Origin: Planctomycetota bacterium
GTDB lineage: Bacteria; Planctomycetota; UBA11346
Reading direction: 5' to 3'
Length of the DNA stretch: 7,860 nucleotides
Assembly (NCBI GenBank): GCA_013816645.1
Contig: JACDEC010000127.1
Span: 1 to 7,860, forward strand
The notes beneath the pieces are model-generated. The model was not told the origin of the DNA, ran no database searches, and saw only the letters and a list, made by a program, of their open reading frames with translations. Shown here piece by piece: positions 7,340 through 7,860 of this stretch. Within the stretch, counting starts at the first letter, position 1. Every line of letters begins with the position of its first letter. The position numbers and the translations under genes are program-made.

Positions 7340-7693
7340 ATGCATAAAGTATACACCCCATCCGAAGCTTCGGCCTTGCCGTTGCACGATTGTGAACTTC
7401 TGTCGATCCACATTCTTCCGAGAGAAGACGGTAACACGGATGTTGCTATTACCCTGGCCGGCGAAGACGGCGGTGAGATTTGTCTGCGCCTAGTTTCTTG
7501 TCGAATTATTGAAATGAGATATTTAGGAATGCTATCTGACCGAGAAGGCTTTGACCGATGGCATGTGCTTTCCAGTTCTCCCATTCTAAGAGAACTAGGA
7601 GCCGAAGGTCTTATCGGTCATAATAATATTTCATTTAACGGCGGTTCGCATATTCAAGCGGTAACAAATGAAATATATGTTACTGGCATATGA
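7340..7693 (+). CDS. Probable immunity protein for the RHS C-terminal toxin
   Basis: The product has 117 residues, probably soluble and cytoplasmic, with no signal peptide or membrane segment. The ATG follows the RHS stop codon (7337-7339) with no gap, so the two are almost certainly one transcript with coupled translation. Residues 15-25 read LHDCELLSIHI, and alternating-strand segments follow (DVAITLAG, EICLRLVSC). 'LHDxxLxxI' plus beta strands is a layout I associate with small immunity-type proteins such as the Imm50-like group; this is from memory and unsearched. The coding sequence is much more AT-rich than the RHS shell (7621-7680 is about 30% GC), as is common for exchanged toxin-immunity cassettes. 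By analogy it would bind and neutralise the C-terminal domain of the preceding protein. The evidence is position, size, composition and the weak motif. An unrelated small cargo gene is the alternative. Confidence 0.72.
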   Translation: MHKVYTPSEASALPLHDCELLSIHILPREDGNTDVAITLAGEDGGEICLRLVSCRIIEMRYLGMLSDREGFDRWHVLSSSPILRELGAEGLIGHNNISFNGGSHIQAVTNEIYVTGI

Positions 7694-7699
7694 GATATG
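7687..7699 (+). repeat. Short inverted repeat over the stop codon of the immunity-like gene
   Basis: CATAT (7687-7691) and ATATG (7695-7699) form a perfect 5-bp stem around GAG, overlapping the TGA at 7691-7693. The stem is AT-only apart from one pair and no T-run follows, so it is not a convincing terminator. Confidence 0.3.
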
Positions 7700-7710
7700 A
7701 ACATAATGAC

Positions 7711-7746
7711 AGGGGACAAAGATATAGAAGGGGACAAAGATATAGA
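7711..7746 (+). repeat. Perfect 18-bp tandem duplication before the transposase
   Basis: AGGGGACAAAGATATAGA is present twice with no gap, at 7711-7728 and 7729-7746, identical at all 18 positions. It lies in the 100-base gap between the immunity-like gene and the transposase start. Short GGGGACA-type sequences sit beside REP-associated transposase genes in many genomes (recalled, not checked). It may therefore be an end or recognition sequence of the element, or a duplicated insertion target. Confidence 0.85.
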
Positions 7747-7780
7747 CACCCAATATTCAGTTGTAACCCCGTTCGTTTCC

Positions 7781-7785
7781 GGAGG
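7781..7785 (+). promoter_or_regulatory. Ribosome binding site of the transposase (GGAGG)
   Basis: GGAGG lies 8 bases before ATG 7794, an ideal spacing, and fixes the start of the truncated gene at the window end. It is a strong site for a transposase gene. Confidence 0.75.
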
Positions 7786-7793
7786 ATGCCGCC

Positions 7794-7860
7794 ATGGCGA
7801 TAGCGCGAAAACGCCTCTTCGACCCCGATCAGGCCCCGTGGATCCATGCGATCAGCCGCT
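7794..7860 (+). CDS. Probable REP-associated/IS200-like Y1 transposase, N-terminus only (partial)
   Basis: Only 22 codons and one base are visible, beginning MAIARKRLFDPDQ and continuing APWIHAISR to the window edge. A basic opening, then 'LFDPD', then a proline-aromatic-x-H-x-x-S-R segment is the start I recall for Y1-family proteins whose N-termini read like 'PYYHCISRCVRRAF'. That H-x-x-S-R strand opens the HUH-type single-strand DNA transposase fold. The catalytic HUH motif and tyrosine would lie beyond the window, so intactness cannot be judged. The strong ribosome site supports a real start. Such enzymes act on short palindromic or REP sequences; the 18-bp tandem repeat just upstream may belong to the same unit. 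The call rests on a very short match. Confidence 0.6.
   Translation, partial: MAIARKRLFDPDQAPWIHAISR

Larger units (their letters stand above)
7711..7860 (+). mobile_element. Left part of a probable REP-associated/IS200-like element (runs off the window)
   Basis: The boundary is set at the 18-bp tandem repeat and the element includes the transposase start. The right side is outside the window, so the true extent is unknown. No classical long terminal inverted repeats are visible, as expected for Y1 single-strand transposase elements. The immunity-like gene ends only 17 bases before the repeat. Confidence 0.35.

Noticed and set aside
7687..7699. Intrinsic terminator after the immunity-like gene
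   Set aside because: The stem is only 5 bp, nearly all A/T, and has no following T-run.
1..7860. CRISPR array, tRNA or rRNA genes
   Set aside because: No regularly spaced repeats and no tRNA-like cloverleaf or rRNA signature were seen. The only clear tandem repeats are the 18-bp and 9-bp ones listed.

Overview
The window is GC-rich DNA from a bacterium with lipoproteins and Sec-dependent export. It reads as the 3' end of a chromosomal operon followed by an accessory island. From memory, the TPR lipoprotein (phrases such as 'HGPAHNNLGV' and 'ARKLLPGHPEPR') and the YD-repeat style of the giant gene resemble Planctomycetota proteins. A high-GC gammaproteobacterium is the main alternative. I could not search, so the taxonomy is a lean and not a conclusion.

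Layout, all on the + strand. (1) 2-223 is the end of an unrecognised gene; its stop overlaps the next start (ATGA). (2) 220-816 is a three-TPR lipoprotein. (3) 817-919 is a short gap with at best a weak promoter. (4) 920-7339 is one 2139-residue Sec-exported RHS/YD-repeat protein. In order it has a signal peptide, a cysteine- and glycine-rich AT-richer leader, an 'NPATG' entry motif, about two dozen YD motifs, a modified RHS-associated core, and a 177-residue proline/tryptophan/histidine-rich C-terminal region of unknown family. (5) 7340-7693 starts on the base after the RHS stop codon and encodes a 117-residue AT-rich protein that is probably the cognate immunity protein. (6) 7694-7793 is a gap with a perfect 18-bp tandem duplication. 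(7) 7794-7860 is the first 22 codons of a probable REP-associated/IS200-like Y1 transposase that runs off the window.

How the parts fit: the RHS gene and the small gene after it have the classic toxin-immunity order (YD shell, variable C-terminus, small gene directly behind). Base composition is mosaic: an AT-rich leader, a shell core of up to about 77% GC, then a tail and immunity gene falling to about 30-38% GC in places. That is typical of loci whose ends are exchanged between strains, and a transposase lies beside it. The most noteworthy points are the unassigned C-terminal region, the altered core (extra residues, and a terminal DPxG-type cleavage signature reading 'EPF'), and two matching calcium-loop-like segments inside the shell. 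No T6SS, PAAR, VgrG or Tc genes are visible. Delivery is therefore inferred to start with Sec export.
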